Positions 35,263 through 43,760 are shown, counted from the stretch's first letter. The stretch is 64,000 nt of DNA from Aureimonas altamirensis (GCF_001463885.1 NZ_BBWQ01000005.1:124001-188000); one strand, 5' to 3'. Program-made: numbers and translations. Notes: generated by a model not told the origin, from the sequence alone.

Positions 35263-35277
35263 GTTCGCTTTATGTTC
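35263..35277 (+). promoter_or_regulatory. LexA (SOS) box of dinB
   Basis: GTTCGCTTTATGTTC matches the alphaproteobacterial LexA consensus GTTC-N7-GTTC exactly. It lies 61-76 nt upstream of the dinB start, at a position suited to blocking its promoter. It could also affect the divergent GT29-like gene. Confidence 0.8.
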
Positions 35278-35338
35278 TAATTGGTCGAGCGCTGACGTGG
35301 CTGTGGCATGCGGCATCCAGGGTTGGGAATAAAGTGCG

Positions 35339-36487
35339 ATGGACCTCGGAAACGGGATGGTGGAGACAGTCTCGGATACCGTACCGGAGCAACAAAGCGC
35401 GCCGTCTGAACGCAAGATCATTCACATCGACATGGATGCGTTCTTCGCGTCCGTCGAGCAGCGGGACGACCCGTCCCTTCGGGGTAGGCCCGTAGCGGTG
35501 GGTGGCTCTCGCGAGCGCGGGGTCGTGGCTGCCGCAAGTTACGAAGCACGCGTCTACGGCGTCCGTTCGGCCATGCCTTCGGTGACTGCACGGCGGCGTT
35601 GCCCGGATCTGGTTTTCGTCAAGCCGAGGTTCGAGGTCTACAAGGCCGTATCCATGCAGATCAGGGCCATTTTCGCCGAGCAGACGGAATTGATAGAGCC
35701 GCTGTCACTCGACGAAGCCTATCTGGATGTCACGGACAGCCTTGCGGAAGACCAGACGGCAACCGCCGTTGCCGAAATCATTCGTCGGCGCATCCGGGAG
35801 GTTACGGGGCTGACGGCCTCGGCCGGCGTTTCCTACAACAAGTTTCTCGCCAAACTCGCTTCCGACCAGCGCAAGCCCGACGGGCTTTTCGTCATCCGCC
35901 CTTCGCAGGGCGCAGGCTACGTCGCTGCCTTGCCGGTCGGCCGGTTTCACGGGGTAGGGCCCGCCACCGCCGCACGCATGGAACGGTTGGGAATTCGTAC
36001 CGGCCTGGACCTGCGCGAACGCTCGGAGGCGGAGTTGGTCCGCCATTTCGGCAAGAGCGGGCCCTATTATTACAATATCGCACGCGGCATCGACCATCGG
36101 CCCGTGCGCGCAAACCGGATCCGCAAATCTATCGGCGCGGAAAGCACCTTCTCGCGCGATCTCTACACGCAGGAAGAGCTGCGCGAGGCGCTGGCACCTA
36201 TCGCGGAAAAAGTCTGGGCAGCTTGTGCCGCGCGCCAGATTCGGGGGCGCACGATGACGTTGAAGATTAAATATGCCGATTTTCATCAGATCACCCGTCG
36301 CAGCACGCTGGCCGTTCCGTTGCAGGACAGCGATGCGTTCCACAGCCTCGCCCTGCGCATGCTGGAGGAACGGCCACCCAGCGCGAAGGGTATCCGGCTT
36401 CTCGGCGTTTCCCTCTCAAGCCTGACCGATGGAGGCGAAGCCGCCGCGCCGCCGCAACTCGACCTGTTGGCCATGGTACCCGAATGA
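35339..36487 (+). CDS. dinB: DNA polymerase IV (Y-family translesion polymerase)
   Basis: 382 residues. The catalytic motifs are intact: IIHIDMDAFFASVEQRDDPSLRG (first acidic residues at about 31-33), PVAVGGSRERGVVAAASYEARVYGVRSAMP, and IEPLSLDEAYLDVTDS with the Asp-Glu pair. A GVSYNKFLAKLASDQRKPDG segment and helix-hairpin-helix region (FHGVGPATAARMERLGIRTGLDLRER) follow, then the little-finger domain (GRTMTLKIKYADFHQITRRST). The canonical beta-clamp peptide at the very end is not obvious (LDLLAMVPE), though QLDLLAM resembles it. An SOS box upstream implies LexA control. Confidence 0.95.
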   Translation: MDLGNGMVETVSDTVPEQQSAPSERKIIHIDMDAFFASVEQRDDPSLRGRPVAVGGSRERGVVAAASYEARVYGVRSAMPSVTARRRCPDLVFVKPRFEVYKAVSMQIRAIFAEQTELIEPLSLDEAYLDVTDSLAEDQTATAVAEIIRRRIREVTGLTASAGVSYNKFLAKLASDQRKPDGLFVIRPSQGAGYVAALPVGRFHGVGPATAARMERLGIRTGLDLRERSEAELVRHFGKSGPYYYNIARGIDHRPVRANRIRKSIGAESTFSRDLYTQEELREALAPIAEKVWAACAARQIRGRTMTLKIKYADFHQITRRSTLAVPLQDSDAFHSLALRMLEERPPSAKGIRLLGVSLSSLTDGGEAAAPPQLDLLAMVPE

Positions 36488-36572
36488 GTGGTTTTGGCCG
36501 TTATCCAATGGCGAGCCGTGGGCCCGAGCCTGTGAACGCTTTGGGTAAGGCGGCCGCCGGCCGGTCGTCGAT

Positions 36573-36923
36573 ATGGTGAAACGGACCGCAGAACCGACGA
36601 CGACGCCGGATGGCCGCTACATCGTCGTACGCGGGCGGCTCTGGCGCCGTGCGAACCCGCATCTGCCCGAAGACGAACGCAGCCGGCTGGTGCATCAACT
36701 GATGAGCGCCCGCCGGGCGGTTCGGTCCGCCTTGGCGACCGGTGACAGGCAAGCGGAAAAGGCCGCTCGCGCCGAGGTTCACCAAGCCAAAACGGGGCTG
36801 GGCGAACGCGGGCCGGTCTGGTGGGAGGATGGCGCGCCGGACCTGAACCGGCATCTTGTGCGCACGACACCCTATGCCGCCTGGTTCAAAGCGCTCGACG
36901 CGCCGCCGGAGGGCAAGGGTTGA
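36573..36923 (+). CDS. Conserved hypothetical protein downstream of dinB
   Basis: 116 residues, arginine-rich and helical. It starts MVKRTAEPTTTPDGRYIVVRGRLWRRANPHLPEDERSRLVHQLMSARRAV and ends in ERGPVWWEDGAPDLNRHLVRTTPYAAWFKAL. The pattern (a short beta strand, RGRLWRxxNP, a long helix, then WWxDGxPDxNR) is one I associate with uncharacterised alphaproteobacterial proteins. No motif suggests an activity. It follows dinB by 85 nt on the same strand and may be carried on its SOS-controlled transcript. Confidence 0.7.
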   Translation: MVKRTAEPTTTPDGRYIVVRGRLWRRANPHLPEDERSRLVHQLMSARRAVRSALATGDRQAEKAARAEVHQAKTGLGERGPVWWEDGAPDLNRHLVRTTPYAAWFKALDAPPEGKG

Positions 36924-37007
36924 ACAAGGCAGCCCAAGCGGTTTTCATCGACCGCCTTCGCATCGACTACACAGCCTGAGGTGCAATCTGTTTGACCTAA
37001 GTTCCTG

Positions 37008-37235
37008 CGTCCGAACTCAACCTGCCACGGCCCATGTGACCAGTAGGGGACATCAGTCGGCCGACCGCCATTGGGCGACGACATAATCCATCAGCGCGCG
37101 TAGCGTCACGAAATCCTTGGGTTCACCGGCCGGTGCGCCCTGCGTCCGGCTAGATCCACACCGATGGGAAAGCTTATGAAAAAGCTCACTGGCTGCGGAA
37201 CTTGCTCACGCACGGGCTGACAGCCGTTTTGGGAC
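37008..37235 (-). pseudogene. Decayed partial copy of the DUF1989 gene (left island flank)
   Basis: On the minus strand, three fragments in different frames spell the C-terminal third of the intact DUF1989 protein encoded at 42175-42789: VPQPVSFFISFPIGVDL (intact: VPQPLNLFMNIPIGADF), TQGAPAGEPKDFVTLRALMDYVV (intact: TQGAPAGAPGDFVTLRALMDCVV) and NGGRPTDVPYWSHG (intact: NGGRPTDVPVLVTR). About 40-50 nt present in the intact gene are missing near 37070. The similarity continues for a few bases past the stop codon and ends near 37008. Both copies have the same orientation, so they form an imperfect direct repeat around the island. Confidence 0.85.
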
Positions 37236-37535
37236 CAACTCCGGACTGTCCGCTTTTGCTTTTTTGCGAAACCGAGGCAGTCATCCGCCATGCCATTGTG
37301 CCAACGCTTCGTTAAGAGCAGAAACCTGCCGTAACCGCGTCATAGCGACATAGTCTTACCGCCTCCAGACAGCAACTATATAAAGCTGCCTAGCTAGGTT
37401 TTTCACCCTGCGCCAATTGTCACCAGGAGCATGAGCCGGAATCCAGATTCGTGATTGCGATCGACCATAATCCTCCGCACTATCTGCTCGAAGATTTCGC
37501 CTGCCCACTAAGCGGTTAGGCGCCGAGGGGAATGC
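37236..37535. other. Leader region of the reverse-transcriptase gene
   Basis: 300 nt with no gene, clearly more AT-rich than its surroundings. A TATATAA at 37377-37383 could be a -10 element, giving a leader of roughly 145 nt, and a CCTAGCTAGG palindrome follows at about 37389-37398. Several defence reverse transcriptases use a structured RNA encoded next to the gene, so a template RNA here is possible, but no convincing long hairpin is seen by eye. Confidence 0.4.
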
Positions 37536-40500
37536 ATGGAGCGCCTAAAACCGACACTTGAGGATGTCTCGCAAGAGTACGTCCTGATCCAGGCCTGGAA
37601 GAAGGCTTCGGCGTGGATCAGGTACCACAACTGGTTCTCGGATACGCTCGAGCTGGACTACGCCACCGCGAACCTGCCGAAGTTCCTGAGATCTATCGGC
37701 GACGAGCTGCGGACCGGGACATGGACTCCCCAGCCCCTTCGCCTTGTACCGGCACCCAAAAGCCAGAAGTGGTATGTGGCCAAGGATGGCATCTGGAAGC
37801 CTGATGATCCCCGGGAGGTGAACCTCCGGCCATTGGCCCACGTCAGTCTGCGTGACCAGGTCGCGGCCACCTCCCTTATGCTCTGCCTGGCGGATCGAGT
37901 AGAGACGCTGCAAGGTGACCCCCGCCCGTCTGAAGACAAGGAAAAAGCCTGGAGCGCCGTCATATCCTACGGCAACCGGCTCTTCTGCGATCCAGACGGG
38001 GTCGGCGGGCTACATCACCGTTGGGGTTCGTCCAAGCTCTACCGGTCTTTCTCGATCGACTATCGCAGCTTTATCGGTCGACCGGAGGAGATTGCCCGGG
38101 CGCTGGACGCCGAGGGGCGCCGAGTTGTTATTGTCACCTCAGACCTAAAGCAATTCTACGATCGGGTCCGTCCGGCGATGCTCATCGAGCAGCTGGATGG
38201 CATAAGGCGTGGAGAAGACGACCCAGACTTCTATTCGCTCGCGGCACAGGTACTGAGTTGGCGGTGGCACAAGCAGGATCTGGGAGAAGTCGACGAATAT
38301 GCCGAAAAGGGCATCAAAATTCCGGGCTTCAGAAAAATCTGTCTTCCTCAAGGTCTCGTTCCCGCGGGCTTCTTCGCAAACCTTGCTCTCCTAAACTTCG
38401 ATCGGCAATTGGCAGCTTGCAGGAAGACACCGATCTTCGCCGGCGCCACGCTTCGCGACACGTCGCGTTATGTCGATGATGTCCGGCTGGTTCTGACTGT
38501 CCCAAGAGAAATCTCCCTTAAAGAGATCAAGGACGCGACTTTTTCCTGGCTTCAGGATGTCCTGACCGAAACTTCTCCTGGCCTGCTGGTATCCCCCGAG
38601 AAGACCGAGGCGGTTGAATTTCGAGAGGGCAATCGGCCACTGCTTCGCCAGGGTCGAAAGATGGCCAGGATTCAGAGCGCTATCTCCGGGGGGTTCGATG
38701 CTGCCGGAGGTGAGGAAATCATCGACGCTGTGCAAAGCCTCGTTCGAGCTCAGGAGCACTATACCCAAAGCCGGAAAACCGCCAAAGAGCGATTGCTGCC
38801 GGTTCCCGACGTGCGCGACACCACGGTCGCCAGATTTTCGGCCGCGCGCTTCAGGAGCACTTTCAGGTCTCTCCGACCGCTTCTGGAAAACAGCCAGGCC
38901 GCAGAAACCGACGCAGATACGCTCGCGGACGAGACGGCCTTCCGCCGCGAAGGCATGACCCGTTCGGAGCTTGACGACGAAGCGCGCAACTTCGCATTCG
39001 CGCTTGTCCAACAATGGATGGACGATCCATCGAATGTGCGCCTTCTCAGGATCGGGCTGGATATATGGCCGTCCCCGCACGTCCTGAAGCAGGTTCTAGA
39101 ACTGCTGCGCCCCTACCTTAAACGTACGCAAGGCCAGCCGCGGCTCGTTGCCTTGTATTGCCTTTCGGAACTCTTCAAGGCCGGCGCGACGGAAACTGGC
39201 TTCGTCGAGGATGACGAGTACCTCCCGAGTGCTGTCGACGTCAACGAATACCGGGCAATACTGGCGGACGAGGCCATCCTGGTGGTTTCGACCGCCACCC
39301 CAACGACCCCCTGGTACCTCCGGCAGCAGGCCCTGCTGATGTTGGCGGTGACCCGGTCCCGAATAGCGACCCAGTTCGACGATCGGCTTCGGATGCCGGA
39401 AACGCAGCTTTATCTGGAATTTCTCTCGTTCCTGAACCGGGATCGGGAGCCATCGAGCTACGATGATTTTGCTATTCTCGCGGTGATGGCACGGCGCTCA
39501 GTGCTCGACGAAAACGATGCGCGCCAATTGCTGGTCGGTAGCATTGACAGGGGTATTTTAGAGAGTATCGCCATGCGCGACCCGGCATTCGCGGCGGAAC
39601 TCCGCCCGGCCTGGATTTTGGAAGCACCGGAAGGATCTCCGTCGGATGGTTGGGTACCCCTAGTACACTCGCTTTCGTCCCGACGCTTGGACAGGATCGA
39701 CCTTCGTAACGAGATCGGCGTCCTCAGTTTTATGCACGCATTCGCGGCGATGATGCTGAAGGAGGATCTGCCCGAGATCATCCCGCCGTCTATCATCGAG
39801 ATGAGGGTATCGGACGACCCCCGACATCCGGAGGTAATGGAGCTTCGGATCGCTACGGAGGCCAACGAGGCCGAAGGCTTCCTGCAGGTGCTTTATCAAC
39901 CGCCTAGCTGGTGTGAAGCGAGCCTTCGCTGGAAATTCCAGATGGGTTACCTCGCCAGGTTTATCCTGACCGGGAACCTTGATTTCACGGAAGTCCGCAC
40001 AACGTCCTGGCGAGAGACCAGAACGATCTATCGTCAGGTCAGGAGCCACTGGTTCCAACGTTCCTATGGCCTCCATAATGGGCATGAAGGTTTCGGTGAC
40101 GACTGGCTGGCAATCTCTCAGACGACGGAGGATCTGCTTTATTCGATGCTGGCATGGCCCGGCTGCAGGATCGAAGACGGTGAGTGGTTAAAATACAACC
40201 ACCGTCAACTTTTACTATTCATGCGTGACAAGCTGAGAACGGCCAAGCTGCAGGTAGGGGACGCCACCGGCACATTGATGTTACCTATACTGGCGCCGCT
40301 GCTGACACATCCACATGGAGATCGTCCGCTGCGCGGTTGCGTCATACAGACCATCACGCCCGAGCCGCACGAAATTACAGAGACGGATCTAACGCTTTCC
40401 GCGCCCGCGATCAGGAAGAAGCATCGCAATCATCTTTCCACGGCATTAGCGGCGGTCAAAAAGATGCTGGATCTGCGGGCGACACACCATAAGCATGAAA

Positions 40501-41237
40501 AGCGACTGGACTGGCTGATCCTTCCGGAGCTCGCCGTCCACCCAAAAGACATCAAGACCCACCTGATCCGGTTCGCCCGAGACTACAAGACTATTATCCT
40601 GGCTGGCCTCGCCTATGAGGTGGTGGAGCCGGGCAAGGCGCCGGTCAATTCCGCGCTGTGGATACTGCCGCAGCTGGTTGCTGGCCGTGGCCTGCAGGTC
40701 AAGACGAGACGCCAGGGAAAGCATCATCTCGCGAGGATGGAAAAGGACTGGGAAGACAAAAAGCTGATCCGCGGCTTTCGACCGGTCCAGTGGCTGGTCG
40801 GCTACAACTGGGCCGTGAATCCAGCTGCCGATCCGCTTTGGCTTACCTCTGCCGTCTGCTACGATGCGACCGATCTTAGGCTCGCGTCGGACCTCAGGGA
40901 CCGATCGGACGTATTCGCCATCCCGGCCCTAAATCAGGATATCGGTACTTTCGACCAGATGGTCGCGGCGTTGCATTACCACATGTACCAAATGGTGATC
41001 GTAGCGAACAACGGCAGCTTCGGCGGCAGCAGCGCGCATGTGCCGTTCAAGGAAACCCATTTCAAACAAGTTTTCCATAGCCACGGGCAGCCACAGGCCT
41101 CAATTTCATTTTTCGAGATCGAGGACATCCCGGCAATGAAGGATCGCTTGAACCAGGCAACAAAGGTAGTATCTGCATCGCCCGTCAAGATTAAGGGCAC
41201 TTGGAAATATCCGCCTGCCGGAATAGACGTACCCTAA
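37536..41237 (+). CDS. Defence-associated reverse transcriptase with C-terminal nitrilase domain (DRT type 1 / UG1-like)
   Basis: 1,233 residues. The N-terminal third is a reverse transcriptase: VTSDLKQFYDR with Asp 203, LPQGLVPAGFFANLALL with Gln 272, the YVDD catalytic box at 312-315, and GLLVSPEKTEAV after it. A long helical middle (about 400-950) has no motif I recognise. The end is nitrilase-like: LILPELAVHPKD with Glu 998, a lysine pair at 1075-1076, and LTSAVCYDATD with Cys 1108, the expected Glu-Lys-Cys triad, then FAIPALNQDIGTFDQMVAALHYHMYQMVIVANNGSFGGS. The fusion is the published architecture of DRT type 1 anti-phage systems. Base composition is lower in GC than its neighbours, supporting transfer. 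A start 6 nt after GAGGGG is well placed. Confidence 0.88.
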   Translation: MERLKPTLEDVSQEYVLIQAWKKASAWIRYHNWFSDTLELDYATANLPKFLRSIGDELRTGTWTPQPLRLVPAPKSQKWYVAKDGIWKPDDPREVNLRPLAHVSLRDQVAATSLMLCLADRVETLQGDPRPSEDKEKAWSAVISYGNRLFCDPDGVGGLHHRWGSSKLYRSFSIDYRSFIGRPEEIARALDAEGRRVVIVTSDLKQFYDRVRPAMLIEQLDGIRRGEDDPDFYSLAAQVLSWRWHKQDLGEVDEYAEKGIKIPGFRKICLPQGLVPAGFFANLALLNFDRQLAACRKTPIFAGATLRDTSRYVDDVRLVLTVPREISLKEIKDATFSWLQDVLTETSPGLLVSPEKTEAVEFREGNRPLLRQGRKMARIQSAISGGFDAAGGEEIIDAVQSLVRAQEHYTQSRKTAKERLLPVPDVRDTTVARFSAARFRSTFRSLRPLLENSQAAETDADTLADETAFRREGMTRSELDDEARNFAFALVQQWMDDPSNVRLLRIGLDIWPSPHVLKQVLELLRPYLKRTQGQPRLVALYCLSELFKAGATETGFVEDDEYLPSAVDVNEYRAILADEAILVVSTATPTTPWYLRQQALLMLAVTRSRIATQFDDRLRMPETQLYLEFLSFLNRDREPSSYDDFAILAVMARRSVLDENDARQLLVGSIDRGILESIAMRDPAFAAELRPAWILEAPEGSPSDGWVPLVHSLSSRRLDRIDLRNEIGVLSFMHAFAAMMLKEDLPEIIPPSIIEMRVSDDPRHPEVMELRIATEANEAEGFLQVLYQPPSWCEASLRWKFQMGYLARFILTGNLDFTEVRTTSWRETRTIYRQVRSHWFQRSYGLHNGHEGFGDDWLAISQTTEDLLYSMLAWPGCRIEDGEWLKYNHRQLLLFMRDKLRTAKLQVGDATGTLMLPILAPLLTHPHGDRPLRGCVIQTITPEPHEITETDLTLSAPAIRKKHRNHLSTALAAVKKMLDLRATHHKHEKRLDWLILPELAVHPKDIKTHLIRFARDYKTIILAGLAYEVVEPGKAPVNSALWILPQLVAGRGLQVKTRRQGKHHLARMEKDWEDKKLIRGFRPVQWLVGYNWAVNPAADPLWLTSAVCYDATDLRLASDLRDRSDVFAIPALNQDIGTFDQMVAALHYHMYQMVIVANNGSFGGSSAHVPFKETHFKQVFHSHGQPQASISFFEIEDIPAMKDRLNQATKVVSASPVKIKGTWKYPPAGIDVP

Positions 41238-41361
41238 TACTTGATTGACCTAAATGGCCTCTCGGATGACCCTAACTGCATCACCTACGGCTCAGTTATA
41301 CCGATGGCCGACCGCCCTTACCTTTCGAAGAACGCCCTCGACCTGCATGGCCGTTATCCGA

Positions 41362-41880
41362 TCACGTGCGGTCTCGAAAGTTTAGGATCGATGCTCGCAC
41401 ATACTGGGGGATGTTGAGGTACGCGGACCACGCTGACTTCCCGAGGCGGCCTCGGAGTTTCACCTCGCTGGTCAGCGGATTTTCAGCCGGGTTTCCGCAA
41501 TCTGGCACAATATGCATTGCATGGATTATCTTGTTGCATGCCTGATCAAAAGTCAGCGGGATCTCTTGGCCGCCATTCAGGATGTCTGGCTGGAGCGAGC
41601 CGCACCGCAAGGTAATAGGCTGGTGCATCGACTCTGCGGGATCGTTTCGCAGCAGGCTCATATGTTCTGCTTGAACGCGATTGGCGACCGCTGTGCCAAC
41701 CAACAAATGAATAATCTCGTCGGCGAAATGATCGTCGCGCATCAGTCTGAGTGGATCATCCGCCGCGGGCGCCAGTTCAAAAAGCTGCTGGTCTCCGCTG
41801 AACACCAAAAACAGTCGGTAAACATCCCGGATGGCAATTGATGCATTCAGCTCGAAGTTCTTGTGGCCATAAGCAACCAA
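41362..41880 (-). CDS. Hypothetical protein in the reverse-transcriptase island
   Basis: About 172 residues, converging on the reverse-transcriptase gene with 124 nt between stops. The frame starts at a TTG (41880) with GGGAAA upstream; no ATG lies before the part that looks like folded protein (YGHKNFELNASIAIRDVYRLFLVFSGDQQLFEL), so the true start is uncertain. A PLTFDQACNKIIHAMHI segment near residue 105 resembles a motif I have seen in uncharacterised island proteins. There is no signal peptide or span. Coding is supported by length and amino-acid composition; the function is unknown and it may or may not act with the reverse transcriptase. Confidence 0.55.
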   Translation of the reverse strand: MVAYGHKNFELNASIAIRDVYRLFLVFSGDQQLFELAPAADDPLRLMRDDHFADEIIHLLVGTAVANRVQAEHMSLLRNDPAESMHQPITLRCGSLQPDILNGGQEIPLTFDQACNKIIHAMHIVPDCGNPAENPLTSEVKLRGRLGKSAWSAYLNIPQYVRASILNFRDRT

Positions 41881-42174
41881 GATTAGGTTTCCCGTCGTTT
41901 TCCGCCGATATTGCCGACTTGCCCGTGCAGGGGGAGTCTCCGCTTTTAGCTTCCGGAAATGGAATGGTGAACGGCCGAAAATGGCGACGCGAAGCAGCCA
42001 TTGCGTCCCGAGTTAGGCATCAGCAGGTGTAGGTTGTAACCTCAGCATGCAGAAGCGGCGCCCGCGTGTCACATCCGGCAAATAAGAGCCGGATGTGATG
42101 ACAGCGTTGTGCCATTCGGCACTCAAACCTCTAAGATAATGCCGCAGAGTCTCGTAGGGGATGCGCGTCCGAAC
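41881..42174. other. Right part of the island, non-coding
   Basis: 294 nt with no gene I can support. It should hold the promoter of the 172-residue gene at its left end. The inverted repeat at 42069-42098 and the right copy of the flanking repeat (from about 42163) are at its right end. Confidence 0.4.
42069..42098. repeat. Perfect 11-bp inverted repeat
   Basis: TCACATCCGGC and its exact complement GCCGGATGTGA are separated by an 8-nt A-rich loop. There is no T-run, so it is not a standard terminator for the DUF1989 operon, which is read toward it, although it could protect that message's 3' end. Its place near the right edge of the island also makes it a possible recombination or protein-binding site. 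Confidence 0.6.
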
Positions 42175-42789
42175 TCAATCGGTTGCAGCCCGTGTCACGA
42201 GTACGGGGACATCCGTCGGCCGACCGCCATTGATGGGCGTTATGTCCTGCGGACACGACGACAATGCCACCACACAATCCATCAGCGCGCGCAGCGTCAC
42301 GAAATCTCCGGGCGCGCCGGCCGGTGCGCCCTGCGTCAGGCTGAAATCCGCGCCGATGGGAATGTTCATGAAAAGGTTCAGCGGCTGCGGCACCCGCGCA
42401 AGCGTGAAGCCTGCCGCATCCATGGCCTGCCGCAGATTGTCGGCGCAGCTTCGATGCGGCTCCGTGCAGCCAAGGTTGACATAACGCTGCGCATCGCAGG
42501 CCGCCATGATCGTGTCGTGGATACCGGGCGACTTGTCGGTGACGACCGCCAGTATGGGAATGCGGCGGTCGGTGACATAGACGCCGCCGGGCAGGGCGCT
42601 GAGGCGGCTGTTCTCGACGCGGCTGTGCTCCATCGACATGGCATGCGCCGGCTCTTCGGCGCTGAAGGCCCAGGTGTCGACCACCTGCGTGCCGCTTTCG
42701 TTGACGATGGTGATCTCGTCACCCGTCGACAGGCGGATGGCCAGGCCGTGGCCGGCCGGTACGGTGAACCGTTCGGGTGTGTTCGTCAT
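42175..42789 (-). CDS. Urea carboxylase-associated family protein (DUF1989)
   Basis: 204 residues from MTNTPERFTVPAG. The family pattern is complete: VPAGHGLAIRLSTGDEITIVNESGTQVVDTWAFS, MSMEHSRVENSRLSALPGGVYVTDRRIPILAVVTD, HDTIMAACDAQRY, CADNLRQAMDAAG, PQPLNLFMNIPIGADFSL and DFVTLRALMDCVVALSSCPQDITPINGG. The cysteine in ALMDCVVALSSCPQD and histidine residues are probable metal ligands. Relatives accompany urea or guanidine carboxylases and some act as carboxyguanidine deiminase subunits; here there is one protein and no carboxylase. It is last in the operon and overlaps the ureohydrolase by 4 nt. A decayed copy lies 5 kb away at 37008-37235. Confidence 0.88.
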   Translation of the reverse strand: MTNTPERFTVPAGHGLAIRLSTGDEITIVNESGTQVVDTWAFSAEEPAHAMSMEHSRVENSRLSALPGGVYVTDRRIPILAVVTDKSPGIHDTIMAACDAQRYVNLGCTEPHRSCADNLRQAMDAAGFTLARVPQPLNLFMNIPIGADFSLTQGAPAGAPGDFVTLRALMDCVVALSSCPQDITPINGGRPTDVPVLVTRAATD

Positions 42790-43760
42790 GCCGGCACCGC
42801 CATGGCCCGGTCGCGCTGTTCGGCCCACCAGGGCTGGTTGCAGATGAAGCCGAGGAAGCCCGTAACGACGAGCGCCCCCAGATAGGATGTCGCCCCGGTG
42901 CCGACATCGAGCGGCGGGTTAACCTCCACAAAGTCGAAGCCGCGAATGCGATGCCGCGCCGCGATGGCCTTGAGGCTGTCCATCAATTGCGGAAAGGTGA
43001 GGCCGTCCGGCTCTGCCGAGACGCAGCCGGGCACGAGCGACATGTCCAGCGCATCGACGTCGATGGTCACGTAGACATCCGAACCTTCGGGAAGAAGCGC
43101 GGCGATGCCCTCGGCCCCAAGGCGGCGCGTCTCGCTCATGCAGACGACCCGGTTGCCCATGGCGCGCAGCTCTTCCACATGCGTGCGTGTGGTGCGCAGC
43201 CCGCGAATGCCGATCTGGGTCAGCGACAGGCAGGTATCCATGCCGGTGATGTGCCGGAAGGCATGGCTGTTGGTGCGGTCGAGATCCTCGTCGATCTCGG
43301 CAAAATCCTGGTGCGCGTCGAACTGTATGACGTGCATCGGCGTGTCGAAGGCCTCGAAGATCGGATAGGTGATCGAATGATCGCCGCCCAGCATCACCGG
43401 AAACAGGCCGGCATCCAGCATCTCGCGTACGCGGGCGGTGATCAGCTCGAAGGTGCGGCCGGGATTGGCCGGGCGAATGTCCACATCGCCGCAATCGACG
43501 ATCAGCCCGCCTGTCAGCTCGGTGCCCAGATATTCCTCTCCCGTATCGGGATCGTAGAGCGGGTCGCCATAGGGAAACCGCAGCGAATGCTCGCGGATGG
43601 CGCGCGGCCCCATGCGCGAGCCCGGCAGAAAGGGCGAGCCCTCGTCGAAGGGAATGCCGAGAATGCCGATCGCGGCACCGGCGTAATCGGCAGGCGTGGT
43701 CGCGATGCGCGACCGCAGATAGCTGGGTATGCCGGTATAGGCCCGGTTGACGGTTTTCAT
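42786..43760 (-). CDS. Agmatinase/ureohydrolase family protein, first
   Basis: 324 residues from MKTVNRAYTGIPSYL. Members hydrolyse a guanidino group to urea with a binuclear Mn centre. The ligands are present in GGDHSITY, DAHQDFAEIDED and TIDVDALDMS, and the end GFDFVEVNPPLD has the usual Glu. The insertion SHAFRHITGM is family-normal. It could act on agmatine, guanidinobutyrate, guanidinopropionate or guanidine, which cannot be told apart here. It lies between the DUF1989 gene (4-nt overlap) and the importer ATPase (4-nt overlap), so supply and hydrolysis are coupled. Confidence 0.9.
   Translation of the reverse strand: MKTVNRAYTGIPSYLRSRIATTPADYAGAAIGILGIPFDEGSPFLPGSRMGPRAIREHSLRFPYGDPLYDPDTGEEYLGTELTGGLIVDCGDVDIRPANPGRTFELITARVREMLDAGLFPVMLGGDHSITYPIFEAFDTPMHVIQFDAHQDFAEIDEDLDRTNSHAFRHITGMDTCLSLTQIGIRGLRTTRTHVEELRAMGNRVVCMSETRRLGAEGIAALLPEGSDVYVTIDVDALDMSLVPGCVSAEPDGLTFPQLMDSLKAIAARHRIRGFDFVEVNPPLDVGTGATSYLGALVVTGFLGFICNQPWWAEQRDRAMAVPA

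Noticed and set aside
41245-41316. A possible third decayed repeat copy just after the reverse-transcriptase stop (shared TTGACCTAA and GGCCGACCGCC at similar spacing to 36992-37069)
   Set aside because: Only these two short words match; the sequence between and after them does not align, so chance is the simpler reading.
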